DNA of 64,000 nucleotides from Hyalella azteca (lineage: Eukaryota > Arthropoda > Malacostraca > Amphipoda > Hyalellidae), in assembly GCF_000764305.2 (NCBI RefSeq), contig NW_025931865.1, positions 125,551 through 189,550 of the forward strand, in the 5' to 3' direction. Below the pieces are notes generated by a model that did no database searches, was not told where the DNA came from, and worked only from the letters and a program-made list of their open reading frames with translations. This document shows, piece by piece, positions 37,511 through 47,229 of this stretch (position 1 is the stretch's first letter; every line of letters starts with the position of its first letter). The position numbers and the translations under genes are program-made.

Positions 37511-38154
37511 TGGAACAACTTGTGTCAAGAGCTCGGGAGTTGCGCTGGCATAACAGGGACTAATTGAAATCATTTCGCGTCAATTCGTAAACGCCTCTTA
37601 ATTAAAAGTCCGATTCCGGCGTCAGACAGCGGCCCTCTCTGAATAATGGCTGTCACAGTCGGCTTAATTTGAAGTCCAAGTGAGAGCCGTGCGCAATCGC
37701 TTTCGAATATTTCATATTCATTTCTCAAGAGATTATAATTGAGCCTCAAATATCAAATGCGTAAACTTAAGATAAAAATATTACAGACTCTGAGCGATTT
37801 CCAGGAAACATGAAGACATTTCGCTCGAAGGAGAGGCAACCGGTTTAAACTTTATATAATTTTTTCTAAATAAGTTTAAATACCTTACATTACAAGAAGC
37901 GAATTGATTTTGTCATTTACTCACTATAAAATATTATTTATGGCAGTAAAATTAATTTATTTTAAATTAATTATACCCAAGTGTTTTTCTCCACCGAAAT
38001 ATTATCCGCATAAAATACAACGCGGTAATACATAAATAATGTAAAGCTATAATCCCTGAGCGTGACCAGTGATGGACTTAACAAAGTATTATTAAAAAGG
38101 AATTGAAGAGCAAAGAAAACACCAAGCAAATTCACCATATCGATATTGAAAACG

Positions 38155-38179
38155 TTTCGGAGTCCAACTTCATCATCAG
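38155..38179 (-). ncRNA. Hammerhead-like core, left arm (degenerate)
   Basis: On the minus strand: CTGATGA (38179-38173), a helix-II position with poor pairing, then GAAA (38158-38155) followed by ACGT. Flanking TTC and GAA could give a three-base helix I. Helix II is too weak for confidence in activity. It is the mirror counterpart of the right-arm motif. Confidence 0.25.
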
Positions 38180-38393
38180 TTCGAAAAACTAAAAATGAAT
38201 AAAATCATATTATTATATCAAAATTCTAAGACAGACATACAACCTAAACAAGACCTAACATTATATAAAAAAAACAGGACTCGATTGAAACAACTTAGTC
38301 CTAGGGTTCACTGAACTTATGTCACTAGGGTTTATGTCTGTCTTTGAATTTTGGTATAATAATATGATTTTATTTTACTTTTAGTGTTTCGAA

Positions 38394-38421
38394 CTGATGA
38401 TGGAGCTGGACTCCGAAACGT
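38394..38421 (+). ncRNA. Hammerhead-ribozyme-like core, right arm
   Basis: CTGATGA at 38394-38400, a short helix II (GGAG at 38402-38405 with CTCC at 38411-38414), GAAA at 38415-38418 and a self-complementary ACGT at 38418-38421. This is the core order of minimal type I hammerheads described in Penelope-like retroelements, where a two-base helix III works best in dimers. An extra U before helix II and weak helix I pairing make it imperfect. Activity is unproven. Confidence 0.35.
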
Positions 38422-38529
38422 TTCCAATATCGATATGGTGAATTTGCTTGGTGTTTTCTTTGCTCTTAAATTCCTTGTGAACTTGCGATATAAGCAGACT
38501 GATAATATAAGTTTTATAAAAGTATTATG

Positions 38530-39171
38530 TAAATTTTAATTTTTTCTTTACATATATTTCGGTTTCTAATATAATTCAGTTTAAAATATTATTTGAGAAT
38601 AATCTCTGCAGCGAAAAAATAATACAAGAATGGATTAAACACATAGTATGGTTTGACAATTCATTGCTTCACTAGGTTAAGTGAAATACAAGGTTCGATC
38701 AAGTTTCCCAATTTTGAGAAATTTGTTTTCCCAATTTTGACGAATTAATACAGTTTAGCTAACATTTTTGCAGCTAAACAGGTGCTGTATGAGTTGCCTA
38801 AATATATTAAACAAAAACTTTCATCAGTGGTTGTTAACTTATTGCACAAATATATTTTAAAATAAACACGCCTCGGCATGAGGCATCAATAACGGCTCAT
38901 TTATACTTGCGTGACAAAATTATTCTCAAAATAATAATAAACATTTCTAGATCAAAGCTAAATATCATTGACTGAATTCAGTTGATGATTTTACATGCAT
39001 GTAACAAGATAAACAATTAATTGCAGGCATTTCGATCACTTATTTGCTACAATGATTTCTCTTCTAAAATTGTATGAAAGTGATCGAAAATTGAATATAC
39101 ATAAATGAAAATTTTCATTAACGGAACGGCAAACGTGTAAAAATAATCATTATCGTGATTATTAAACGAAT
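38530..39171. other. AT-rich stretch, nothing recognised
   Basis: No gene or repeat family seen between the foldback element and the next dispersed repeat. Confidence 0.5.
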
Positions 39172-39332
39172 TAAAACTTCCTTTGAACGTAAGCCGTGAC
39201 GCATACAAAGGCCTCAGTGAGCGCATAAAATTATTGCTGTGGAGGTGGGAAAAATAATCGAAAAGGCACACGGGCTTTATTGTTTTTAGTCATTGAAATG
39301 AGAAATTTCACAGTTAGGACTTATCAATCTCT
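39172..39332. mobile_element. Dispersed 161 bp repeat, copy A
   Basis: Begins TAAAACTTCCTTTGAAC, includes GTGGAGGTGGGAAAAATAAT and ends CACAGTTAGGACTTATCAAT. The same 161 bp occur at 43963-44124 in the same orientation with a few substitutions. Left and right edges are sharp in both copies. No terminal inverted repeats or target-site duplication identified, so element class is unknown. Confidence 0.6.
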
Positions 39333-40360
39333 TGTCCTTGTCTACATTTGTGAAGTTTTTGAAAATGAGCTATTGGGAAGGTTTTTAAGGCGCGCCATCT
39401 GCTGTTATGGGTATATATTTGTCTCAGAAGTCCTTTGCAATACGTTCATAATTTGCAATAACTAAATATGCATTAATTTTACTTAAAAATTGTGGTACAG
39501 CAGCATCGCCTAGGCTCCTTGGCGATTGTGTTTACTGGCCTTATTCATTTATAATTAATAAATAAATAATTCAGTTGTTTAAAGTCTCCAGCGTCAATCG
39601 TAATTTCCACTCGTTCCGCTTTTGCGAGCAGTTTCTATAACAGGCCCAAATCAGCTGTGCTTTGAGTTGGTCTCGAGCTGCCGACTTTTATAGGCTCAGA
39701 AATTCACGAGGTCTGGTCGCTGGCTCACAACGGGTGTCGGTAACGAGGCATGCAGTCGAGAAAATACAGGAATACGAGGGTGGTATGAAAATTGGGAACT
39801 GGAATGATACAATCGGGAAAAACTAAATTCATACATTACATTGATGAATAGTATTCCGAAATGGACTCTTGTTAGGTTATTTTGCTTGAAATATAAAGAA
39901 TCCTAATGGAACGTAATTCGGTCGCTTAATTGGTACAAAATATCATCCATGAATGCCGCAGTTCAATAAAACAACTAATCTGACAGGTTTAGAATACGTA
40001 AAAACGCCAGAAATGGTAGCGTTCAGTTCTAAAATGCATGTCTTTTAGCACGTAGTACAACTAATTTGTGTTAGCCAGAATCGACCAATTGACGTTCGAC
40101 ATTCCTGCACGCGTTGCCCTAGATCTCAGCTTAATTCTAGCACACACGTTTGATTATAGTTCGTGTTACAAGGGAGATGTGTAAAGTCACTCTCTGAGGG
40201 CGAGATCATTAAGGGGCGCTATCATAACCACCACCTGCCGCTTATAATAGACGTCTTTTAGCCAGATAATGGCAGTACTCCTCTGTTATTGCGACAAATT
40301 ACAGGCTCTCAATGTTCTCAGATTGCATGAGGCTGAAAAGAGCTGCCGGTCACTGATAGA
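39333..40360. other. Unique stretch
   Basis: No gene recognised. The part at 39590-39740 is GC-richer but lacks a long frame. Confidence 0.45.
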
Positions 40361-40988
40361 GTGACACGAGAAACTCGGAGGTCAAGAGGAGCCTGTCTCT
40401 CGCTTGGTTGCCTCAAGCACGATAGGTGACGTGAAAGACTCGGTCAAGAGGAGCCTGACTCTCGCTTGGTTGCCTCAAGCACGATAGGTGACGTGAAAGA
40501 CTCGGTCAAGAGGAGCCTGACTCTCGCTTGGTTGACTCAAGCACGATTTAGGTGACGTGAAAGACTCGGTCACGAGGAGCCTGTCTCTCACTTGGTTGCC
40601 TCAAGCACGATAGGTGACGTGAAAGACTCGGTCAAGAGGAGCCTGACTCTCGCTTGGTTGCCTCAAGCACGATAGGTGACGCGAAAGACTCGGTCAAGAG
40701 GAGCCTGACTCTCGCTTGGTTGACTCAAGCACGATAGGTGACGTGAAAGACTCGGTCAAGAGGAGCCTGTCTCTCGCTTGGTTGCCTCAAGCACGATATA
40801 GGTGACGTGAAAGACTCGGTCAAGAGGAGCCTGTCTCTCGCTTGGTTGCCTCAAGCACGATAAGTGACGTGAAAGACTCGGTCAAGAGGATCCTGACTCT
40901 CGCTTGGTTGCCTCAAGCACGATAGGTGACGTGAGAGGCTCGGTCAAAAGAAGCCTTACCCTCACTTCATTGCCTCTAGCTTGGATAG
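40361..40988. repeat. 62 bp minisatellite, about 10 copies
   Basis: Unit of 62 bp (61-64) starting GGTGACGTGAAAGACTCGGT and containing AAGAGGAGCCTGACTCTCGC. Starts at 40425 and 40487 confirm the period. Two subtypes (CCTGACTCTC and CCTGTCTCTC) are interspersed. The first and last copies are the most diverged, as expected at array edges. Not divisible by three, so no long frames. Confidence 0.93.
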
Positions 40989-41230
40989 CTCTAGTGAAAA
41001 ACGAGTCGTGACCAACAACCAATTTGTGCGACAGTTCACAATTCAGCTGAGGAAATTTTGATTCAAATCATATCTCTACGTTAATGAGTAAATGTTGCTC
41101 CCCATGACTATCATTAGTAGTAGTATGAAAAAAATCTGTTTCAGTTATCCTTCTCGGTTTATTTTAGAACTAATTCAAAAATTGCTAAACTTTCCGATTA
41201 CGTGTAATTGGTATCGAAAGGTAAACATTT

Positions 41231-41872
41231 CGTAGATTGTGCTGTTACTTAGAAGAGGCTGTGTAAATTGTGCTGCTTATATTGTGTTGTGTAGATTGTG
41301 TTCAATAGACTGTGCTGTGTTGATTGTGTTGTGTTGATTGTGCTGTGTAGATTGTGTTGTGTGGATTGTGCTGTGTAGATTGTGTTGTGTGGATTGTGCT
41401 GTGTAGATTGTGTTTTGTAGATTGTGCTGTGTATATTGTGTTGTGTAGATCGTGCTGCGTAGATTGTGTTGTGTAGATAGTGCTGTGTATATTATGCTGC
41501 GTAGATTGTGCTGTGTAGATTGTACTATGTAGATTGTGCTGTGTAGATAGTGCTGTGTTTATTGTGCTGTGTAGATTGTGCTGCGTATGTTGTCCTGTGT
41601 AGATCGTGCTGTGTAGGCTGAGCTGTGTAGGTTGTACTGGATAGACTGAGCTGTGTAGATTGTGTTGGGTAGACTGAGCAGTGTAGGTTGTGCTGGGTAG
41701 ACTGAGCTGTGTAGACTGAGCTGTGTAGACTGTGCTGAGTAGACTGAGCAGCGTAGACTGAGCTGTGTAGACTGGGCAGCGTAGAATGAGCTGTGTAGAC
41801 TGTGCTGAGTAGACTGAGCTGTGTAGACTGTACTGAGTAGACTGAGCTGTGTAGACTGAGCTGTGTAGACTG
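41231..41872. repeat. Diverged 14 bp minisatellite (TGTGTAGATTGTGC type)
   Basis: Tandem 14-mers close to GTAGATTGTGCTGT at the left, grading into GTAGACTGAGCTGT toward the right, where they become the 121 bp higher-order array. Three 14-mers equal 42 bp, which gives a minus-strand frame of 231 codons (41302-41997) with a 14-residue periodicity. I treat that frame as a by-product. Confidence 0.93.
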
Positions 41873-43476
41873 TCATGAGTAGACTGAGCTGTGTAGACTC
41901 CGTAGACTGAGCTGTGTAAACTGTGCTGAGTAGACTGAGCTGTGTAGACTGTACTGAGTAGACTGAGCTGTGTAGACTGAGCTGTGTAGACTGTCATGAG
42001 TAGACTGAGCTGTGTAGACTCCGTAGACTGAGCTGTGTAAACTGTGCTGAGTAGACTGTGCTGTGTAGACTGTACTGAGTAGACTGAGCTGTGTAGACTG
42101 AGCTGTGTAGACTGTCATGAGTAGACTGAGCTGTGTAGACTCCGTAGACTGAGCTGTGTAAACTGTGCTGAGTAGACTGTGCTGTGTAGACTGTACTGAG
42201 TAGACTGAGCTGTGTAGACTGAGCTGTGTAGACTGTCATGAGTAGACTGAGCTGTGTAGACTCCGTAGACTGAGCTGTGTAAACTGTGCTGAGTAGACTG
42301 TGCTGTGTAGACTGTACTGAGTAGACTGAGCTGTGTAGACTGAGCTGTGTAGACTGTCATGAGTAGACTGAGCTGTGTAGACTCCGTAGACTGAGCTGTG
42401 TAAACTGTGCTGAGTAGACTGTGCTGTGTAGACTGTACTGAGTAGACTGAGCTGTGTAGACTGAGCTGTGTAGACTGTCATGAGTAGACTGAGCTGTGTA
42501 GACTCCGTAGACTGAGCTGTGTAAACTGTGCTGAGTAGACTGTGCTGTGTAGACTGTACTGAGTAGACTGAGCTGTGTAGACTGAGCTGTGTAGACTGTC
42601 ATGAGTAGACTGAGCTGTGTAGACTCCGTAGACTGAGCTGTGTAAACTGTGCTGAGTAGACTGTGCTGTGTAGACTGTACTGAGTAGACTGAGCTGTGTA
42701 GACTGAGCTGTGTAGACTGTCATGAGTAGACTGAGCTGTGTAGACTCCGTAGACTGAGCTGTGTAAACTGTGCTGAGTAGACTGTGCTGTGTAGACTGTA
42801 CTGAGTAGACTGAGCTGTGTAGACTGAGCTGTGTAGACTGTCATGAGTAGACTGAGCTGTGTAGACTCCGTAGACTGAGCTGTGTAAACTGTGCTGAGTA
42901 GACTGTGCTGTGTAGACTGTACTGAGTAGACTGAGCTGTGTAGACTGAGCTGTGTAGACTGTCATGAGTAGACTGAGCTGTGTAGACTCCGTAGACTGAG
43001 CTGTGTAAACTGTGCTGAGTAGACTGTGCTGTGTAGACTGTACTGAGTAGACTGAGCTGTGTAGACTGAGCTGTGTAGACTGTCATGAGTAGACTGAGCT
43101 GTGTAGACTCCGTAGACTGAGCTGTGTAAACTGTGCTGAGTAGACTGTGCTGTGTAGACTGTACTGAGTAGACTGAGCTGTGTAGACTGAGCTGTGTAGA
43201 CTGTCATGAGTAGACTGAGCTGTGTAGACTCCGTAGACTGAGCTGTGTAAACTGTGCTGAGTAGACTGTGCTGTGTAGACTGTACTGAGTAGACTGAGCT
43301 GTGTAGACTGAGCTGTGTAGACTGTCATGAGTAGACTGAGCTGTGTAGACTCCGTAGACTGAGCTGTGTAAACTGTGCTGAGTAGACTGTGCTGTGTAGA
43401 CTGTACTGAGTAGACTGAGCTGTGTAGACTGAGCTGTGTAGACTGTCATGAGTAGACTGAGCTGTGTAGACTCCGT
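41873..43476. repeat. 121 bp higher-order repeat, 13 units plus partial
   Basis: Unit anchors (CATGAGTAGACTGAGCTGTG) recur every 121 bp, from 41873 to 43446. Each unit consists of eight 14-mers of the GTAGACTGAGCTGT family plus one truncated 9-mer (GTAGACTCC): 8 x 14 + 9 = 121. Units after the first look identical; the first differs by at least one base. The array is broken by the N at 43477, so its true length is unknown and may be collapsed. Confidence 0.96.
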
Positions 43477-43477
43477 N
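43477..43477. other. Single N between two tandem arrays
   Basis: The 121 bp array stops in mid-unit (CTCCGT) and an unrelated 33 bp array begins in mid-unit (AAGCTTCATAG) on the other side. This is the expected look of an unresolved repeat gap. Confidence 0.85.
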
Positions 43478-43735
43478 AAGCTTCATAGAACATCAGCTCC
43501 ATCAGCACATAAGCTTCATAGAACATCAGCTCCATCAGCACATAAGCTTCATAGAACATCAGCTCCATCAGCACATGAGCTTCATAGAACATCAGCTCCA
43601 TCAGCAGATAAGCTTCATAGAACATCAGCTCCATCAGCAGATAAGCTTCAAAGAACATCAGCTCCATCAGCACATGAGCTTCATAGAACATCAGCACATA
43701 AGTCTCATAGAACATCAGCTCCATCAGCAAAATGT
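43478..43735. repeat. 33 bp minisatellite, about 8 copies
   Basis: Units start AAGCTTCATAGAACATCAGC at 43478, 43511 and 43544, continuing at 33 bp spacing to about 43676. The last copies are shortened. Because 33 is divisible by three, frames on both strands stay open with 11-residue repeats (KLHRTSAPSAH on plus). Nothing indicates real coding. Confidence 0.93.
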
Positions 43736-43962
43736 CAGCACTGCTCATGGCAGATCAGATGTGGCAGCATTTCTTTCTTGTCACTCACTCACAACTCACG
43801 GCAGTCAAATTCTGGTGGCGACATGACGCGAAATGAGCTCTTTTGGTGGCCATAACTCAGACAAACGAGTGGGTCAAGACGACCACTTGGGTGAAGTAGC
43901 GGGATGTCCGAACCTGGCAGCAAATATTGGACTCAATCGCCCGTTTGTGGGCCATCCTGACC

Positions 43963-44124
43963 TAAAACTTCCTTTGAACTTCAGCCGTGACACGTACAAA
44001 GGTTTCAGTGAGCGCATAAACTTATTGTTGTGGAGGTGGGAAAAATAATCGAAAAGGCACACGGGCTTTATTGTTTTTAGTCATTGAAATGAGAAATTTC
44101 ACAGTTAAGAATTATCAATCACTT
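43963..44124. mobile_element. Dispersed 161 bp repeat, copy B
   Basis: Second copy of the family at 39172-39332, with identical edges and orientation. It is followed by a short ACATA simple repeat (four units). An upstream ATG frame (from 43833, MSSFGGHNSDKRVGQDDHLG) runs into the repeat and is not supported by the other copy. Confidence 0.6.
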
Positions 44125-44212
44125 AACATAACATAACATAACATAGTGATGTCGGCTCTGAAGTGTAGGCCTGATGTGGCCTGTCGCCGATTCTTTTCCA
44201 TTTCGTGCCTTG

Positions 44213-44819
44213 ATAAAACTTTCTCAAAATTTAATAACAGTAAATGAATGGGGATTTTTAGGTTGAATGTGGGTTACAATGGGATACTAGGATTACTTTA
44301 GTTTGAATCGTGCGATGATCTAAAATGCTTATTTTTAATGCTAGAATGCATTAAAAATGAATATTATTAATGTATTAATTAAGAAAAATGATTGTACCGA
44401 GAAATTTGCATTTATATATGATGTAGTAAATTGTATATGATGAAAAATCATCACTTAAAACTTTCTCTAAATTTAATAACAGTAAATGAATGGGGATTTC
44501 TAGGTTGAATGTGGGTTACAATGGAATACTAGGATTACTTTAGTTTGAAAATTATAAACGAGATTCAGAATTTACAGGATTCCGTGTTAAGCTACTTGTA
44601 TTATATAAAATTTTAAAGGAGAGTACCTGCTTAAATATAGTAATAAAAAAAGTTTGCTGACAAAAAAATATCAAAATTTCAAGGTTTTCATAATAAACAT
44701 GATGAAAATCAATATTAATTAAGAAAATTTTACATCTTAAGCAAAAAATTTATCACCCCGAAATTTTTAACCGTTCAAGTTTCTTTGTTTAGTTGATTTA
44801 ATAAAGCGAGTGATCATTG
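44213..44819. mobile_element. Dispersed element with downstream minisatellite, copy 1
   Basis: 44306-44819 is colinear with 55928-56434 (shared start AATCGTGCGATGATCTAAAA, shared end near GCGAGTGATCATT). In this copy 44213-44305 is an extra duplicate of the internal part at about 44457-44550 (TAACAGTAAATGAATGGGGA and following). About 200 bp after its end lies a 27 bp minisatellite; in copy 2 the same minisatellite follows at once. No open frame of note, so it is a non-autonomous element. Class unknown; tandem repeats near one end recall Helitron-related and DINE-like elements. Confidence 0.65.
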
Positions 44820-45023
44820 AGACATTAGAGCTAATAAAATAAATAACTCTCAGAAAACCATCGAGTTATTTAAAATCAGTGATCATTCTCCCAAAAAATC
44901 CTGCGTTCGGAACTTCCACACAAACCAGTGTCAATAAATGGTAATTGGCGTGTGAAGGAAGAACAAACATATCGGAGAATAATAATACGACGAACACGAT
45001 AATACAATAATAATACGAAGAAC
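44820..45023. other. Insert between element copy 1 and its minisatellite
   Basis: About 200 bp absent from copy 2. It ends in short AATACGA/ATAATACGA repeats that grade into the minisatellite, and CAGTGATCATTC (about 44877) echoes the element end. Confidence 0.5.
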
Positions 45024-45158
45024 ACGAGGGAGCTGTAACTGTATTAATATACGAGGGAGCTGTGGTTGTATAAATACACGAGGGAGCTGTAACTGTATAA
45101 ATACACGAGGGAGCTGTAACTGTATAAATACACGAGGGAGCTGTAACTGTATAAATAC
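45024..45158. repeat. 27 bp minisatellite, 5 copies (family shared with 56438)
   Basis: Units ACGAGGGAGCTGTAACTGTA + TAAATAC at 45024, 45051 and so on, exactly 27 bp apart. Unit 2 reads GTGGTTG in place of GTAACTG. The same family occurs 11.4 kb away after element copy 2. A minus-strand frame of 158 codons (44866-45342) crosses it with a SCIYTVTAP repeat, and is considered a by-product. Confidence 0.92.
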
Positions 45159-45258
45159 ACGAGTAGACTGTGCTGTGTAGACTGAGCTGTGTAGACTGAG
45201 CTGAGTAGACTGAGCTGCGTAGATTGTGCTGTGTAGACTGTGCTGAGTAGACTATGCT
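45159..45258. repeat. Detached block of 14 bp repeats fused to the 27 bp array
   Basis: About seven 14-mers of the GTAGACTGAGCTGT family start immediately after the last 27 bp unit, at the shared syllable ACGAG. The main 14-mer array lies at 41231-43476, about 1.7 kb away and in the same orientation. Confidence 0.9.
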
Positions 45259-45434
45259 TCTAACTCTGATGAGTAGAAGCTCTTCTAACTGAGCTTCTTG
45301 ATAGACGAGACCGAAGAAATTCCCCAATTGTTGTCTCCGCATTAACCTCCGTCATGAAAGGCCCGGCCGTGCCATCTCGATTCTCGCGAAGTCGCTCCTG
45401 CAGGAACTGTATTTCACTTAGCCTTCTCTTCTAG

Positions 45435-45647
45435 GCCGATAAATTTCGGCAACAGACGACCGTCCTATGGGACCGGGTCCCGAGTAATGACTTTCGAAGA
45501 GCAGACAATGGCTTAGATGATCACTTTCTCTGCGCACGCGTAGCTCCCGGTCGCGGAAGTGCGGATCATCCCGTGACGGCAAACTCTAGATACGGTCCAC
45601 GGCTGCAGGGATTTACGGCCGACCAATGTGACTTATGCGAACTGTAG
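45435..45647 (+). CDS. Candidate 3' exon, product unrecognised
   Basis: An excellent acceptor (TTAGCCTTCTCTTCTAG, ending at 45434) is followed at once by 70 open codons and a TAG. The frame lacks ATG and is closed by the TAG of the acceptor itself, as expected for an exon. G is at codon position 1 in 26, position 2 in 19 and position 3 in 14 codons. The translation starts ADKFRQQTTVLWDRVPSNDF, contains DDHFLCARVAPGRGS and ends TADQCDLCEL. No family recognised. The surrounding 45300-45640 is GC-richer than the flanking repeats. Confidence 0.33.
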   Translation, partial: ADKFRQQTTVLWDRVPSNDFRRADNGLDDHFLCARVAPGRGSADHPVTANSRYGPRLQGFTADQCDLCEL

Positions 45648-46007
45648 ATATTCTGAATTATTATTTGAATGATGTAAGTAACGTTAAGTAACGTAATTTG
45701 AAACAGTTAGACTTATTTATCGTGACCTTGAGCTAAACATTTGCATTTTTTTGAGTGATAGCTATCCTCGTTATTCATAAAATTCCGAGTTAATAAAATG
45801 AAGTAGGTAATTGAGTTGGTATTTGTGCTGTTTGGGCTTGAAACAGGTCTGTTGTACGGTGAACATTGTTCTCATTGTTGTTCTCCCTTTGAAGAGACAC
45901 CATGTCTCAGCAAAGAAAATTAATGTAAGAAATCTGATAAGACTAAACATCAATTTTAACGTCGTGCAATGCAGCGCTGATAGTGTGCTGGATTTATTGG
46001 CAATCAT

Positions 46008-46472
46008 TTGACGTTTCAAGCCAAGAACAAACTCAACTCGAGAAACCAATTCCCCTACCGCAGTTACAACCCCACCATTCCCGGACCTTCCATTCCGACT
46101 CACTTAGGAACAAGGTGCATTACTCCTGTTCTTCCCACTGTTGTCCTGCCATTTAACTTCTTTTTCGGAGGCGAGGAAATAAATTCGGACTTGCAGGTGT
46201 TGCCGCTGCCGAGTTGGCAGGGTTTTTGCGAGGCGTTGCGGCGGTGGAGCTCGCTAACGAGAGAGCAGCGAGGTACAGTTTGGCGGCACGCATTTCGTGG
46301 CTATAATCGGCGCATTTTCAGTGCACTATGGCCCGCGTCACCCGCCGTTACGAACGTAATTGCGATAATGAAGAGTGTCACCTTAGTAGCGAGAAATGGA
46401 GAAAATTTGTCATTGATCAAGAAAGATGATGATCAATTTTTGGGAACAGAAAGCGATGAAGGATTGAGATGA
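46008..46472 (+). CDS. 154-codon open frame, unrecognised
   Basis: Open from a TAG near 45981 to TGA at 46470, with no ATG near the left end. The middle, CpG-rich part reads LPLPSWQGFCEALRRWSSLT, and the end is acidic. A second frame through the same CpG-rich part is also open for about 47 codons (AAAELAGFLRGVAAVELANE). G at codon position 1 (about 39) barely exceeds position 2 (about 35), so coding support is weak. An acceptor-like GGACTTGCAG and a donor-like GTACAG occur inside it. Confidence 0.2.
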   Translation: MTFQAKNKLNSRNQFPYRSYNPTIPGPSIPTHLGTRCITPVLPTVVLPFNFFFGGEEINSDLQVLPLPSWQGFCEALRRWSSLTREQRGTVWRHAFRGYNRRIFSALWPASPAVTNVIAIMKSVTLVARNGENLSLIKKDDDQFLGTESDEGLR

Positions 46473-46884
46473 CTTGAAAATTCTTTGTAAGGGCATTGAA
46501 GAATTTATTTCAACTTATGTTCATGAGCACGATTTAATTAAAATTTATTTCAATAAATGCCTTCGATTTATTTTGAGCACGTTTAGGCGCTATGGATTAA
46601 TCTTGATAAAGAAACTTAAATCAACGGCGGTTATTGTCTATTCAAATCACTGATATGATCGAAAAATTTATAGCGAGCCCGGAAACAAATGTGAAAAAAA
46701 TATTTAAAACAATAAATTTACAAAAAGTAAAATAATAAGCGTAAAATCACATTTACTGGCTGAAGTTTGAGATATTACCTTTATTCTCACGTAAAATAAA
46801 CCTGTAATTAAATATATATTAAATTAAAATATATTAAGTCATTAAATATATATTAGGATGAATTCTAGCTAGAAATTTTGTCAC

Positions 46885-47103
46885 TCAATTGCAAGGGCTT
46901 AATGCTGGCATAATTACGAGAAGTACAGAGCGGACTAGCAACTCATTATAAACAAAGAGCAGGACTGCATAGGAGCTACTGAGCATCTGGCGCATTTCTG
47001 CAATATAATGTAAGCCATCTCTGGATTTATAAGCGGAGCAACAAGACGCATCGGCCTGATGAATGGCGCTGCATAAATTCACCTGCTCGGTCTCTGAAGA
47101 CAT
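46885..47103 (-). CDS. 72-codon minus ORF, unrecognised
   Basis: An ATG frame beginning MSSETEQVNLCSAIHQADAS, with a hydrophobic C-terminal third (YAVLLFVYNELLVRSVLLVI) that could be a membrane segment. A TTCTGTTCATCTGCAAG acceptor-like tract precedes the ATG on the minus strand. No family recognised, and it could be chance. Confidence 0.2.
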   Translation of the reverse strand: MSSETEQVNLCSAIHQADASCCSAYKSRDGLHYIAEMRQMLSSSYAVLLFVYNELLVRSVLLVIMPALSPCN

Positions 47104-47229
47104 GACTTGCAGATGAACAGAACTGCCATGGCTGCGCCGATGAGTGAGGCATGGTTTTATTTAATAAACCTGCAATGGAACATCCACACGAAATAAATTT
47201 TATATCTCTAAGAATTAATTCCAATCGCT

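Larger units (their letters stand above)
38093..38518. mobile_element. Foldback element with target-site duplication, Penelope-like ends
   Basis: Two long imperfect inverted arms (about 38097-38239 and 38333-38476) flank a spacer of about 93 bp. Both arms carry AGCAAAGAAAACACCAAGCA, CACCATATCGATATTG and CGTTTCGGAGTCCA (right arm as complement). Beyond the right arm the sequence continues GTGAACTTGCGATATAAGCA. A 10 bp direct repeat, AAAGTATTAT, borders the element (38083-38092 and 38519-38528), consistent with transposition. Inverted terminal blocks carrying hammerhead-like cores are a known trait of Penelope-like elements. A MITE or another foldback element is the alternative. No protein-coding capacity remains. 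Confidence 0.7.

Noticed and set aside
37098..37573. Six overlapping 120-177 codon ORFs
   Set aside because: All derive from one 42 bp GC-rich minisatellite. Mutual overlap on both strands shows composition rather than coding.
41302..43449. Long minus-strand frames (up to 231 codons) with TVYTAQSTQLSL-type repeats
   Set aside because: They follow directly from 14 bp units (42 bp per three units). The frame shifts with each 121 bp unit (121 is not divisible by three), so no single protein can span the array.
43478..43855. KLHRTSAPSAH repeat protein on the plus strand
   Set aside because: By-product of a 33 bp tandem repeat that is open on both strands, beginning at an assembly N with no start codon or unique domain.
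44125..44147. Telomere-like short repeat (ACATA)n
   Set aside because: Only about four units of a motif that is not an arthropod telomere repeat (TTAGG); a simple-sequence patch.
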